Under the pieces are notes generated by a model. It did no database searches. It was not told where the DNA came from and saw only the letters and a list, made by a program, of their open reading frames with translations. From Trileptium ribeirensis (Eukaryota > Nematoda > Enoplea > Enoplida > Thoracostomopsidae), in contig JASANE010005309.1 of assembly GCA_030248225.1 (NCBI GenBank), positions 1 through 64,000 on the forward strand: DNA of 64,000 nt, in the 5' to 3' direction. The position numbers were made by a program, and so were the translations under genes. The first letter of the stretch is position 1; each line of letters starts with the position of its first letter. Below, piece by piece: positions 49,201 to 61,200 of the stretch.

Positions 49201-52200
49201 GTGCCATGGGGTTAAATGTCGACGATCGGGAGCGTTGAGGCGGCTGACGGTAGTCTGCAGTGTTCGCACGAAGTCGGAAACGCTCGTGTCGTTAGGCGTG
49301 GACGTTGGTGCGAAGTAGCAATGAGGTAAGTCAACGTTCGCGCCAAAAACCATCTGACACGGTGTGAAACCCTTGTCGTTGAGCGCCGACCGGATGCCGA
49401 GCAGGACCAGTGGTAGCGATTGCGTCCAGGTCCGGCTGTTGCAATGGGCGCGAAGACCGGTCTTGAGCGTCCGGTGAAAACGTTCGACCGCGCCGTTACA
49501 TGCCGGATGATAGGCAGTGGTGCGCCGACGCTCGATTCCAAGCTGTTCCATGAGTGTTGACCAGAGAGCGGACTCGAATTGTGCACCGCGGTCGGAGATG
49601 ATGACGCGTGGAACGCCGAAGCGACTGACCCAGCCGGAGATGAGGGCGGAGGCGACAGAGTCGGTGGTGATGTCCGGGACCGGGATGGCTTCGGGCCACC
49701 GGGTAAACCGATCGATCACCGTGACGAGGTATCGATTGCCGAGGGAAAGTGGGAACGGCCCGACGATGTCGATATGGATCGTGTGGAACCGCCCCGGCGT
49801 CGGAATTGTTTTGACCGGAGTCTTCGTGTGGCGACTGACCTTGTTCCTTTGACACTCGAGGCATTCGCGGCACCATTGTTTGACCTCGCGGTTCATGCCA
49901 GGCCAAACGTAGCTGCTGGCGACTTGGTAGAGGGTTGCCCGGGAACCCGCGTGGCTGAGGTTGTGCGCGGCGTCAAAGATTTTTCGTCGCATGCTGGACG
50001 GGACGTAAGGTCGGAGTTGCATCTTTGAAGCATCGCAATGAATTGTCCCACCGTTGACCGTCAGCTGCTTGATGGGTAGGGTCGTACCTTCGAGGAAACG
50101 CATAAGGTCGTCGTCGGCTGCTTGGGCTGCCGCCAGTTCGTCGTCGAACGTGGCGGTGATAGCGCACACTGGACGGGATAGGGCGTCTGCCACGACATTG
50201 TCGGCGCCTGCAACGTGCTCGATGTCGCAATCGAACTCTGAGATGAAGGACAACCATCGAGACTGCTGTGCGGAAGGATTCGCCATCGAGAGAGCGTTGA
50301 CGAGTGGCTTGTGGTCGGTGCGCACGGTGAAATCGGAGCCGAGAAGCCACGGGAAGTGCTTCAGGGCTTTGTAGATTGCCAGAAGCTCCCGGTCGAACGC
50401 GGATTTGCGGGATTCCAGCGGTGTTAGCTTCTCCGAGTAGAATGCTAACGGCTCCGCGTTGCCATCGACCACTTGGTTGAGGACAGCGCCCACGGCGGCG
50501 CCGGACGCATCAGTAACGAGTTGAAGTCGACCTGCGGGGTTGGGGAACGAGAGCTTCACCGCGGCAGCAACGGCCGATTTGAGTGCATCGAATGCCTGGC
50601 GGCTGTCGTCCGACCAGGTTAAACTAAAGTTGCCTTTACCAGCTTTACCCCGTATCAGGTCGGTGAGAGGAGCGGCGATCCTTGAAAATCCCGGAATGAA
50701 TCGGTGGTAGAAGCCGGCCATACCCAGGAAACCGCGCAGGAGCTTCGTTGTTTCCGGGCACGGATAGTCGAGGATGACCTTGACCTTGGACGGTATGGGC
50801 CGGACGCCGTTTGCATCGACCTCAACCCCGACGAAGTTGACTTTGGGGCTGAACAAAACGCACTTGTCCGGGCGAAGGCGGAGACCATGGTCGTTGAGGC
50901 GGGTGAGGACCGTCTTGAGGTGCTGCAGATGCTCGTCGTTTGAGCGGCTGGCCACCAGGATGTCGTCCAGATAGACCTTGACAAACGGTAACTCACCCAG
51001 GACCGAGTCCATAAGCCGCTGGAAGGTTTGAGCGGCGTTGCGAAAACCGAAAAACATCCGCCTGAACAGGAACAGGCCGAACGGAGTTGTGACGGCCGTC
51101 TTAGGTTGGTCCTGAACCGCCACAGGAATCTGCGTATAGGCGCAGACGAGGTCCAGCTTCGAGAAGACAGTCGCCCCGTGAAAATCGCCGGAGAGGTCCG
51201 TGAGGTTGGGCATCGGGTAACGATCGGGAACCGTTTGACGGTTGAGCTTTCGGTAGTCACCAGTCGGGCGGTAGGGAGTCTTGGGGTCCGCCTTTGGGGC
51301 CATGTGTAAAGGTGACGCGTAAGGGGACTCACCACGATAAACGATGCCTTGCTGCTCCCACTCGGAGAAAACCCGCTTTGCGATCGCCAGCTTTTGTCCA
51401 TCAAGGCGACGTGGGCGGTCGAAGCACGGCGGTCCCGTGGTAACGATGTGGTGTTCGATGCCGTGGAGAGCCGGCGAGAAGGCATCGATCGGCTCGAAGA
51501 TGCTCGGGAATCCGCGGAGGAGCTGCTTGATCCTGGTTGTCTCAGCAGGTATTTCGACTCGAACGCCCGATGGTATCGATTCGGGCTTCGTGGTTGTCGC
51601 GCAACAGGCCGCAGGAGGCTTTGCGGCTGCTGCCGGGACCAGGCGGTTGTTGACGCAGTCGACCGCGAAACCGTAGTGCCGGAGGAAATCCCGGCCGAGG
51701 ATCGGATGGGCGACGTTGGCGACGTAGAAAGTCCAGCTGAATTGCTGATCAAAGCCCGCGAGCCGGAAAGTTAAGTCGACCGGCTTACCGTGGCGTTGGT
51801 GGAAGGTAGTGGTGTTCGGCGCTTGTAAGGGGTGCAGGAAGGAAAGCGAACTCCCGCTATCGGCGATGAAGCGCCCGACTGAAGTTGCATCGACGAACAC
51901 AGCGTTGACAGCCCCACCGCTTGCTGGCACGGCGGTGGGGGCTACTCGTTTCCCGGACCGCTGGCGGGGCCGGACTCCGCGTTGAATGAGCAGAATTGGG
52001 GCCCTTGGCATCGTTGTGCATTGGCCCCGAACTTCCCATGATACCAGCACACCCCCGGCGTTCGTTGACGTGATTGAGACCGTGGCCGGCGTCGTTGATC
52101 ACCGTGGCGGCCACCGCGATAGTTGCCGTTCGCTCGTTCTGGCGACCTCCGATTGCTTGAGCCGCTGCGGTAGGACAGCCTGCGGACAGCTGCTGCCAGG

Positions 52201-55200
52201 TCGCTGATTTGCTGCTGGATCGAGGCCTGCCAGGGATCTGTCGTCGTCGGTGTTGAGCCTGAACGGGGAGCTCGATTGACCTGGCTGACCAACGCCGGAT
52301 CGGCCATCTCCATCATGGTGTCGGCGATGCGGGCCAACTGCTCGAGGGAGACGTTGTCCATTGAAACCAGCGTCAGCCGGATTTGCTCGGGGAGGATCTC
52401 GAGGAAGCGCAGGCGGACGAGATCCTGACTATTCGGAGCCAGCTCGAGGAGTTCGCGGAGGGCGCTCGATGGTTTGCGCCCCTTGAGGTCCTTCTCGGCG
52501 AGGAGCTTGCGGAGCCGCCGGTTGTCGCTGTCGGCGTAGTAGTTGATCAGCGTCCGCTTGAGCTCGCCATAGCCCGCGTTGAGGTCGACCCCCGACTCGT
52601 GGACGAGCGCGTTGTCGATCACCCGAAGGACGTTTCGCTTCTTGAGGTCGTCGTCGATTGAACCGAGGATTTGTTCGACCTGGTTGAACCACGACTGCGG
52701 TGTCTTCGGGTTGAACTGCGGCAACTGATAGAATTGACCTGCGGTAGCGCTCGGCTGTGGTCGTTCGATTTGACTTGGTCCAGCGGTGGTTTGAAACTGA
52801 ACAATGGCCAGCTGGCTGTGTGCCAGTTGCAGGACATCAGGCCCGAATGGCGTGAGCTCCGTGATCATCTCGTCCCGCGTCGGTGGCATAACGAACGCCT
52901 TGTCACTTGCCTTGAGGAGTTGTAGCATCCCGGCCAGCGTGTCCTTGGTTTGTTGCGACAGATTGACCGGCCCGGGATTGCGCTCAACGCCGCCGATGAC
53001 CAGCAGGACCCGCAGGCTGGTTGCCTGTCGTCGACCGAGACCTTGACCCGAGCAACCAGGGAGATGAAAACCGATGAAACTGGGGAACCCCGGATTGACT
53101 GTACCTGTGACCAGCATTCTCGACCGTCGCCACTTGCTTTGACCGGAGCCCTTGAATCGACCATTTGACCCGGAAACAACAGCGACCGTTGACCAGGGGG
53201 CTTCGACTTGAGGGACCCGGGGTACCGCGACCGTGTCCAGGACCGTCGAGGTCCGGACCACAGGAGACCTGAGAACCGCCAGTGCCAGCCCAAAAAGAAC
53301 CGGCAGGACCCGAAAGAGGGAAGGCCGGCGTGCCCGCGTCGGCGTGTCGGCGTGCTGGCGTGCTCGCGTCGGCGTCGACATCAGAAGATTTCGTTATTAC
53401 TAGTCGGGTTCACCATTGTAAATGTAACCGAAGTAACAGAGAAAACCACCAGGTAAAAACCAGATGAGAAAACACTTGGGTTAATAACAGAACTTTATTC
53501 ACGAACGAGGCAAGTGAGTACAAATTCACCAAGTGAAAATAACAGTGAATAAGTAAAACGAACTGACTGACAAACTGACGAACTGACTTTCAAACTGACG
53601 AACTGACTGACAAACTGACGAAGGGACTTTTGAAATGAAAGATCATCAGTTATATATTGTCGGAGACTCGTCCAGATCGGATGCAAATCAGATGTAAAAC
53701 GTATGCAAATCAGATGTCATACGTTTCGCCATTGTTTACGCGACGTGTTCGCATTACACCCCCGTATTATTTAATCGAAATTCTGCCAGCGTTATTTGTT
53801 ACAATTAGAGATCTGTTTGGTTAAACGATATCTCTCCGACCCGACCAATATGCGTTCATATATTCAAACACTTGATAATGGTATAAACATTTCTTGGCCG
53901 TGGTACACCCATACCCATACATGTTCAAGGTTCGCAGTCCCAGGGGTAGCCGGGTTCCCAAGAAGGGGAGGACTTCGGCCTCTCAGTCGGATTTCGGCGA
54001 GCCGGGGTGTGCAGTGCCTGCGGCGCCGCGAAAAGCACATATTGGTTCGGCGTCTGCGGCCACAACCATGGGGGTCGGACCTCGGGGGGACGGGAGGTTA
54101 ACCCTACCACGACGAGGATGCATGCCTTACCCCACCAATATTGACAAACTACGATAAATTAAAAACATGGGTAAACAAACCTAATTCGTAGTCGCTTACC
54201 TCTGCGGTTGCAAAAAGCGTGCATTTAGGTTCGCGTTGTGGATGCTGACTAACAAGCTTGTGACACACGTTAATCATTCCGGGCCAAATTGTATCGATCT
54301 GAAGTAAAAAATACACATCTCACCCTTTAAAAATTTAAAGCACATGAACGACGTGCAGAACTGACGAGATGACCACAATTAATTACGATTAAGTTGACAA
54401 TGGGATGCAAGGCAGTGCAGTATCTTGTCGAATGACGCAAAACCTTCTTGAGGAGTGGTATACAACGGGCTTGTGATTTCGTATCGGACCATCTTTTCTG
54501 ACGTATTTTCTAATTACTGATGTGGTGGGAGTGAAGTAATAGCAAGTATAGGTCTATCAACAACGTGAAAATTAGCTCATACAAACAAAATCTAATAGGA
54601 ATCACGACATTCCGCTATTGAATACAGAATGTAGCTTGTAGAGGCAGAAGGTAAACTGCTGCTAACCAAAATGAATAGAAATAACTGGTAATATTTTATG
54701 GCTTGTTTTCGAACAACATGATACGCGTCTAGCATCGTTTTCATTCAATTCAAAATAGCCGAAGAGTAAGTATCGCGAATCTTAGCTGTGACATAAACAA
54801 CACTAGTATCCCCTTACCCTATCGTGAAACAGAGCGAGCGTGGCCCAGAATGAGTGTAATCTGTAAGTGTCCGTACGCTTCGACAGCAGCAAAACTGCAT
54901 ACCTATATGGAACATCGGGTCGACAGACCCGTGAACAGTTGAAGATAAGAAGATCAAGTTGGTGTGTAGACAGCAATACCCTTGCACTTTATCGGAAACC
55001 TCTACGGATAATTAGTATCGCCCTGAAGGCAATACTTGACCAAATAGAAGACAGACGATATTTGGAAAATTCCTACAGTTCGAGCCTAAAGACTTCAAAC
55101 TCCTGAAACTGGGATAGTTTTGGTGAACATTCTGTAACACAATCACCTAAGTCAGCGTGCTCGAGATCCTATATAGACCATTCTAAGTGCACTGAAAGCA

Positions 55201-58200
55201 ATACATAATTGAACAACCTACCAAATGAAAAATTTTGGAAATATTCGCCGAGTGTAAAAGCCATACATGCACAAGGTCCGAAACCCCATAGGGCTTATAG
55301 GGCTTAGCGGTTGCTTTAAGGATAGGGGCTTTGGCCTTTCTAGAGGGATCTTCCCGTCGGCGGGAGGGGAGGGGAGGTCGTCACGGGGTAGATAAATTTT
55401 CGAAATTTTTCGCGACAATTTTTTTTAAATTTAGCAATTTTCGACGATGTTTGATATTTTTTGTCGAATTTTCTCATTTTTCCTCCAGTTCTTGGCACTG
55501 TTTGCTTAATTTGCCCAAAATTTTTTTGATTATTTCGGCGTGTGGGAGGGATACGAGTCTTCAGGGGAGATAATCCCCCTCTCGACTTTATGACGATGTA
55601 TGCTAAAACTGTAGAAATCCCGAGAAACGAAAGTTATAACCATGCTACATTCCAGAACACAAACCCATCGTTTTGAACGTGCGTAATGGCTTACTACACA
55701 CTCGTTGTTAAATAAAACATGCGGCCAAACTAACGTTGAGGGGGCCAAAGTGTAATGAATGCCATGCCGTTTTCGATATACTAATCCTAAGTGTTAGCCT
55801 TAGGCTAAACTCAGGTCCTTATACTAAGTCTGGAGCTCCCGCCCCAGACCCCCCCCCTCACTCTAAGCTGTTTGCTTTTCTAACGATATAGCGTATTGCC
55901 ACTCCGGGTTACCTGGGCCAAGCATGCAACGAAACATGCCAAAATTTAAAAATCGATATTTACTGTAGACGATAGACTCGGGCGACCAGTCGCTCAAGAA
56001 CTGGTCCCACAAAAAGAGATGTTAGGCAAGTTGTATCTCTCGATAGGTGGTTCCGTCTGAGGTCACCATTTTTGGGTGCAGGGAGATACGGTGCACAAAC
56101 AGTGGCGACAGTATAGCCGCATTTCATGGAGAACCCTTAAAAGCTAGTTGCCATTTTGATCCAAAAAATGAGGCCGTAGCTCAATGCTTCTATTAAAGAG
56201 CACATTGTCATCACTTTTTTGTTTCCAAAGTCCTTGCTCCCAACCCTCGAAGCCGAGTTATGAGTTATAATAAACAAGAAATTGTCACTATGCCCGTTTC
56301 TAGCACGCTCAGTGAAAACGTTGCTCACTCGCTCAATAAATTTCAATTAGCAGCGTATTAAAAAGTATGTGCTGTTAAGAAAACAATCGTCCGCTGGAAT
56401 TATGAAATGGTTTAATTCTTCCGTAATGTTTACGACTTCGTAACGTTTCTCTAGAAAGTATGCCGCTAGTTCGATAATTCAAATTTTATATAAGAGTACA
56501 AATTCAACTCAATTTTGCCATTATTTTGCTATTAAAAACTATGCAAAAATTTGCCAATTTGTCTGACCGATTGATCAGAACGGTGTATGACTGGAGCACT
56601 ATATGAAATATAAATATTATGTCCATGTGGTATAAATCCCTGACTAGAAACTGTAATTTGAAATACTTTTCGGGATTACTCTTGTGTGAGGACATTTTTG
56701 CCCACAAATGTGTTAAATATGATACTAACGTAATTAAAAGTATGTGTAGTGGAAATATGTCTACAAAACTGCACCCATCGATGAAACGTTATGCAAATAA
56801 AATACATGCCGAAGCAATGCCATTTAATTTAACTAAGCATTTTTAAATACATCCCCAAGATTGAGTAAAGACACAGTGGAACGATATGCTATATACGTTA
56901 CAACAAAGGATCCGAAATCAAAGGTATATTCCAAGCGGGTGCTTACCGCCTTATCGGGACCGGGGAGGGGAGGGGGCAGGAAGATGAGGTAATTCCACTG
57001 AAAGCTCTGCCGGTGAAAGGCAGCATTTCAAAGCCGGTCTTTGACCTGATCAGTATGAGCAGTTTATTTTTTTTACAAAAAGAAGTGGACCTTTTTAATT
57101 AAAAAACAGTAGTTAATTTGGTCTTACCTGACAACATTTCACAGTTTTTCCTATAATGTTTTGCAATGCAGTATCTAGCAGCGGTTTCAATGCTCTGGGA
57201 TGCCACATTGCAGTCCATAAAGGATCATCGTCTAGCCGTGGAACCAATTCTTTTGCGACTGCTTGCATTTCGGCTATAATATTAATTGAACGAAATTTGT
57301 GAAAAAATGTAAACCTGATTCGATTTTTAATGTATATAAATACTATATATTAATATAGCAGTGCTCCATCGAGCTGTATATGCATTTACCGATCAAATAT
57401 GACTTAAAAACCTTCAGACAGTATTGAATGGATAAGGCCACACATACTGACGCTCTAAGAGCTAAGCCTGTAGCCGCGGTCTAGCGAGTAGGGGGAGGGG
57501 TGGGTAAAGGCCCTCGGGGGGGGGGCTGGAGTAGGGGAGGTTGTCAGAGTTGGTGACAGAAAGTAACGCGATTTTTGGTCCCCTTCAGAATCCGACACGA
57601 GCCTTTTGGAGGGAATATGTTAGAATTGTGTTTCTTGCCTAACTAAATGTCACAAATAGAGATTTCAAACGCCAAAATGAGCTATTGCTCGAGTCCATCC
57701 GCTCAGCCAAAGTTGTGTTATGCGTTTCACCCTAAAATCCAATAACGGGCATAGTCAAATTTCACCACTATCACGGCCAAAAGAATTCTTCGGTTGGCTC
57801 GTTTCACTCACTACACTCAAAATTCAAAAACTTGCCAATACCGATTTGAAGCTCAAATATATTTAATTACTGAAAAACAACATTTTTTGTCGAATTACGA
57901 TTATTCCAACCGACGAAAATATTGCTAAAAAGAAAGTATGCTGTAATAATTAAGGTTCCTACCGTTTCTCCAACTTAGTAATAGTAAAAATGCGAAAGAA
58001 ATGACAAAAATGTATCAATTTATGCTGTACTGTGTCAAGTTTTTTCCTGTGACATGGGAGGGCGGGAACCTATCACGAGTGCCTTAGGCGCAAATTTTGG
58101 TACCTATTGTGGGAATTACAATAAGATGTGTGCAGCGATATTTTGAAAAATAAAAGATTCCATTTGAAAATAAAAATCAATTCCACTTCTCGTTTAAAAT

Positions 58201-61200
58201 CACTTTTATATATACTCGATTCTCGACTAAATCTAGTCAACTAATCGACTCAAATTGATTTCGTTTTCTTAAGCAAAACCGATTTTTAATTTACAAACGT
58301 AGATTTAGTTTCAGTAGATTTGATTCTACTTAAGCGAAACGTATTTTAATGAGGTTGCCACTGTCATGCTATCAGCTATATGAAGTTAAAACAAACTGTT
58401 TACATCAACGAGATTAGCAACAAGTGTATATAACATAAAACGGCTTCTAAAATTCCCGCTAAAAGCCAACTTAATAAGAGCCGTTTTAAAACTAGTCTTT
58501 TTTAAACAAATCGATTTAAAAACAGTAGTTTTAAAACGAGTGAACTTAATTTCAACTTTCTGTAACTGAATTTAAAACGAGCTAATTTTTAATCGAGAAC
58601 CAAAATTGAAATCATTTCTAGTTTTAACACATCTGTGCACACGTCTTATCATAGTTCCCGCATAATTTCGAACCTAAGTAGACAAATTTGATGTTGGACG
58701 GTGAAAAACTTGACATGATCTCCCAATAGACTACGCGAGCCACGATTCGTTAGGGGAAACTTAAAATATTCATTTATGCGCTTTCAATGTATACGCCAAA
58801 AAATTATGGACAAGAAGAACTCCGCTAATACAACAAAGCGCAATTAATTATATATACTTAAATACTTTTGTATAATATATTCTGCTGATTGCATTTTGCA
58901 GTAAATATTGAAACTATGGGTATTGGAAGTTCTCAGGGCAGTAGAAGCAAATGCCATCGAACCAATTAAGATTTCCATGTTTCTGCTAGAAATGGTGCAT
59001 GCTGCTGTAAATATTAAAAGAATAGTTTTGGTGAATGAATTTCTGCGCACAATCCGAACGAATTTTTGCAAAAGATATTTCACGAGTTCACGTCATTTTT
59101 ACTAAAACACCGAATTATAGCGATTCTTTGTTTATGTCGCCCTGTTTGCAGGTGTATCGACTGAAATCAATGCAATTGAAACAATAACAACTATTTCAGT
59201 TTCATAATGATCAGATATATCTACGATACGAAATTATAAGTTTCCATTAATTTCACCAAACCGATCCAAGTTTAATATGAAAAGCTTAATATTTCCTCGG
59301 TAAAACAAAGTTGGATTACATATCACCTCACCTGGCATATATCTACGATACGAAATTATAAGTTTCCATTAATTTCACCAAACCGATCCAAGTTTAATAT
59401 GAAAGCTAAAACTTCCCCCGGAAAACAAAGGTACCACCACCTCACCTGCATATATCTACGATACGAAATTATAAGTTTCCATTAATATTCACCAAACCAA
59501 TCCGTTTGAAACCAAATTCCTCGGTAAAACAAAGTTGGATTACCTATCACCTCACCTGGCATATATCTACGATACGAAATTATAAGTTTCCATTAATTTC
59601 ACCAAACCAATCCAAGTTTAATATGAAAAGCTTAAATTCCAAAAACCCTCACCCCCCCCCGCCATTAATTTCACCAAACCATCCAGGTTAATATGAAAAC
59701 CGAAAACAAAGTTGGATTACCTATCACCTCACTTAGCATTATTTAATTTAACCTAAAAAGGTGCTATAAAATAACACTGTCACAGTGGGCCGATTTACAT
59801 ATTGTTGGTGATAAAACAGATAGCTGATCCTAAATAAATCAATAAATATCAATCCTGATGAATAAATACAATCCTGATTTTTCTAAGCGACTTTCAGTTG
59901 TAGTCACATTGTATCTGCAGATTGCATTATTTTCTCGCATTTTAATATTATATGCATGCTATTAATACATTATAGTTAATGCTTTATTTCAGTTAATAAA
60001 AATTTGATTTTTATATCATTGTGACACATTTTAGTTAATTACTGGGCAAAACTGCATAAAATTCTACAATTAGCATACAAAGAACGTTCAGTATGCAAGA
60101 CGAACTTACTATCTGTTTCTGCCGAATACATGTGCGACAAAATTTTGCCAATAATGTATTCATTGCCTTGTTCACCATCGGGAACTAATCCTGACAGCAA
60201 TGTGTCGAGTTGACTGCGATTCTGAAGCTGTAAAATATATTGACAATTAACGGAGAAAATGTATATGCATATATACCATGCATGCCGAAGCATGGATTAA
60301 GTAGGGGATAGCCCGTTCCCGCCCCTAGGTTACCACCTAGCGCCCCGTGGAATCGCCGCAGGCGCCCAACCCATAGATGCTTTATGCAGCACTTAAAATG
60401 TGCATTCCTCCTTACGCCAAGATGACACTCCCAGAGCATGAGCATGTATGATATATGCATCCGAAACAATCTTATATACATTGAGAAAAAGTTTTATAAC
60501 GACCGTAATTTATTTTGGCTCAGTAACAAAACCATGTATATGCGGCTATAAAAAAGACATCGTATATGAGACAACATCAAGGTGAAACTATGGTGTTTAC
60601 GACACTTTACAATGGTGGAATTCGAACACTGGTAAATACTGTGCTTATGGCCACAGCATTTTTAGAAAATATAGGATTGTTATATTCTTAAATATTCTTC
60701 ATAGCACCATTTCAAAATTATTTCGCGCTTCTTCAACATTTTGTAAAATTTCGACGATATCCCAGACACCGCACAAGAAGGTGATAGTGTCTAGGATAAA
60801 ACGTAAAATAACTTTAAAATTTGTGATAATGTCTTGACCGTTATATCGTTGATATACGTATTGTGCGCATGCTATGAGTGGACAAAGCATCCACATGGTG
60901 CGTCCTTCAGAACGTAAACTCTGCATTATTGGGATAAATATGGTCGTATGACAATTAAAGGTTAAATGACTATACAGGACACTTCTCAAAATGCGTAAAC
61001 TAAACAACAAAAATTGTAGTTGTAGCAACATTTGTAGATCCACATCATAATCATTTCCGAAATCGATGTTTGATTGGCCACTATGTTTCATAAATTAATT
61101 TACTATTTAAAGATCGCAAGCTGAGATGTTTCATAATATAGCACATTTTAATGAATGATTTAATAAAGACCGCAACCGGATAGGCTTATGTCCAGCCGGT

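Larger units (their letters stand above)
48288..53758 (-). mobile_element. Complete Ty3/gypsy LTR retrotransposon, CsRn1-like, with PWWP domain
   Basis: Two LTRs flank intact gag and pol frames on the minus strand, with primer-binding site and polypurine tract in place. The Gag CHCC finger and a tRNA-Trp-like primer site are characters of the CsRn1 group of metazoan Ty3 elements. GC content and codon use differ strongly from the AT-rich host sequence. The LTRs differ by several substitutions and an indel and no target duplication is visible (flanks ACATT and CCCCC), so it is not brand new although both frames are open. It sits in the fatty acid synthase intron, in that gene's orientation. Confidence 0.95.
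28914..54199 (-). other. Giant FASN intron (25.3 kb) hosting another gene and mobile elements
   Basis: Bounded by phase-0 exons at 54200-54298 and 28695-28913. Inside, from left to right: tandem SINE array with nested MITE, a 165-bp duplication, a hAT-like MITE, the opposite-strand class C receptor gene with its arrays, and the Ty3/gypsy element. Confidence 0.8.
57274..60109 (-). other. FASN intron with foldback element and tandem repeat
   Basis: Contains a poly-G patch (57480-57540), the foldback at 58083-58678 and the repeat at 59214-59745. No other exon supported. Confidence 0.5.

Noticed and set aside
49579..51774. Several 90-150 codon plus-strand and 365-codon minus-strand frames
   Set aside because: They are GC-rich shadow frames of the retroelement pol and gag genes.
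60699..61091. 130-codon hydrophobic minus-strand frame
   Set aside because: No family match, and including it would break the phase continuity between the flanking synthase exons.
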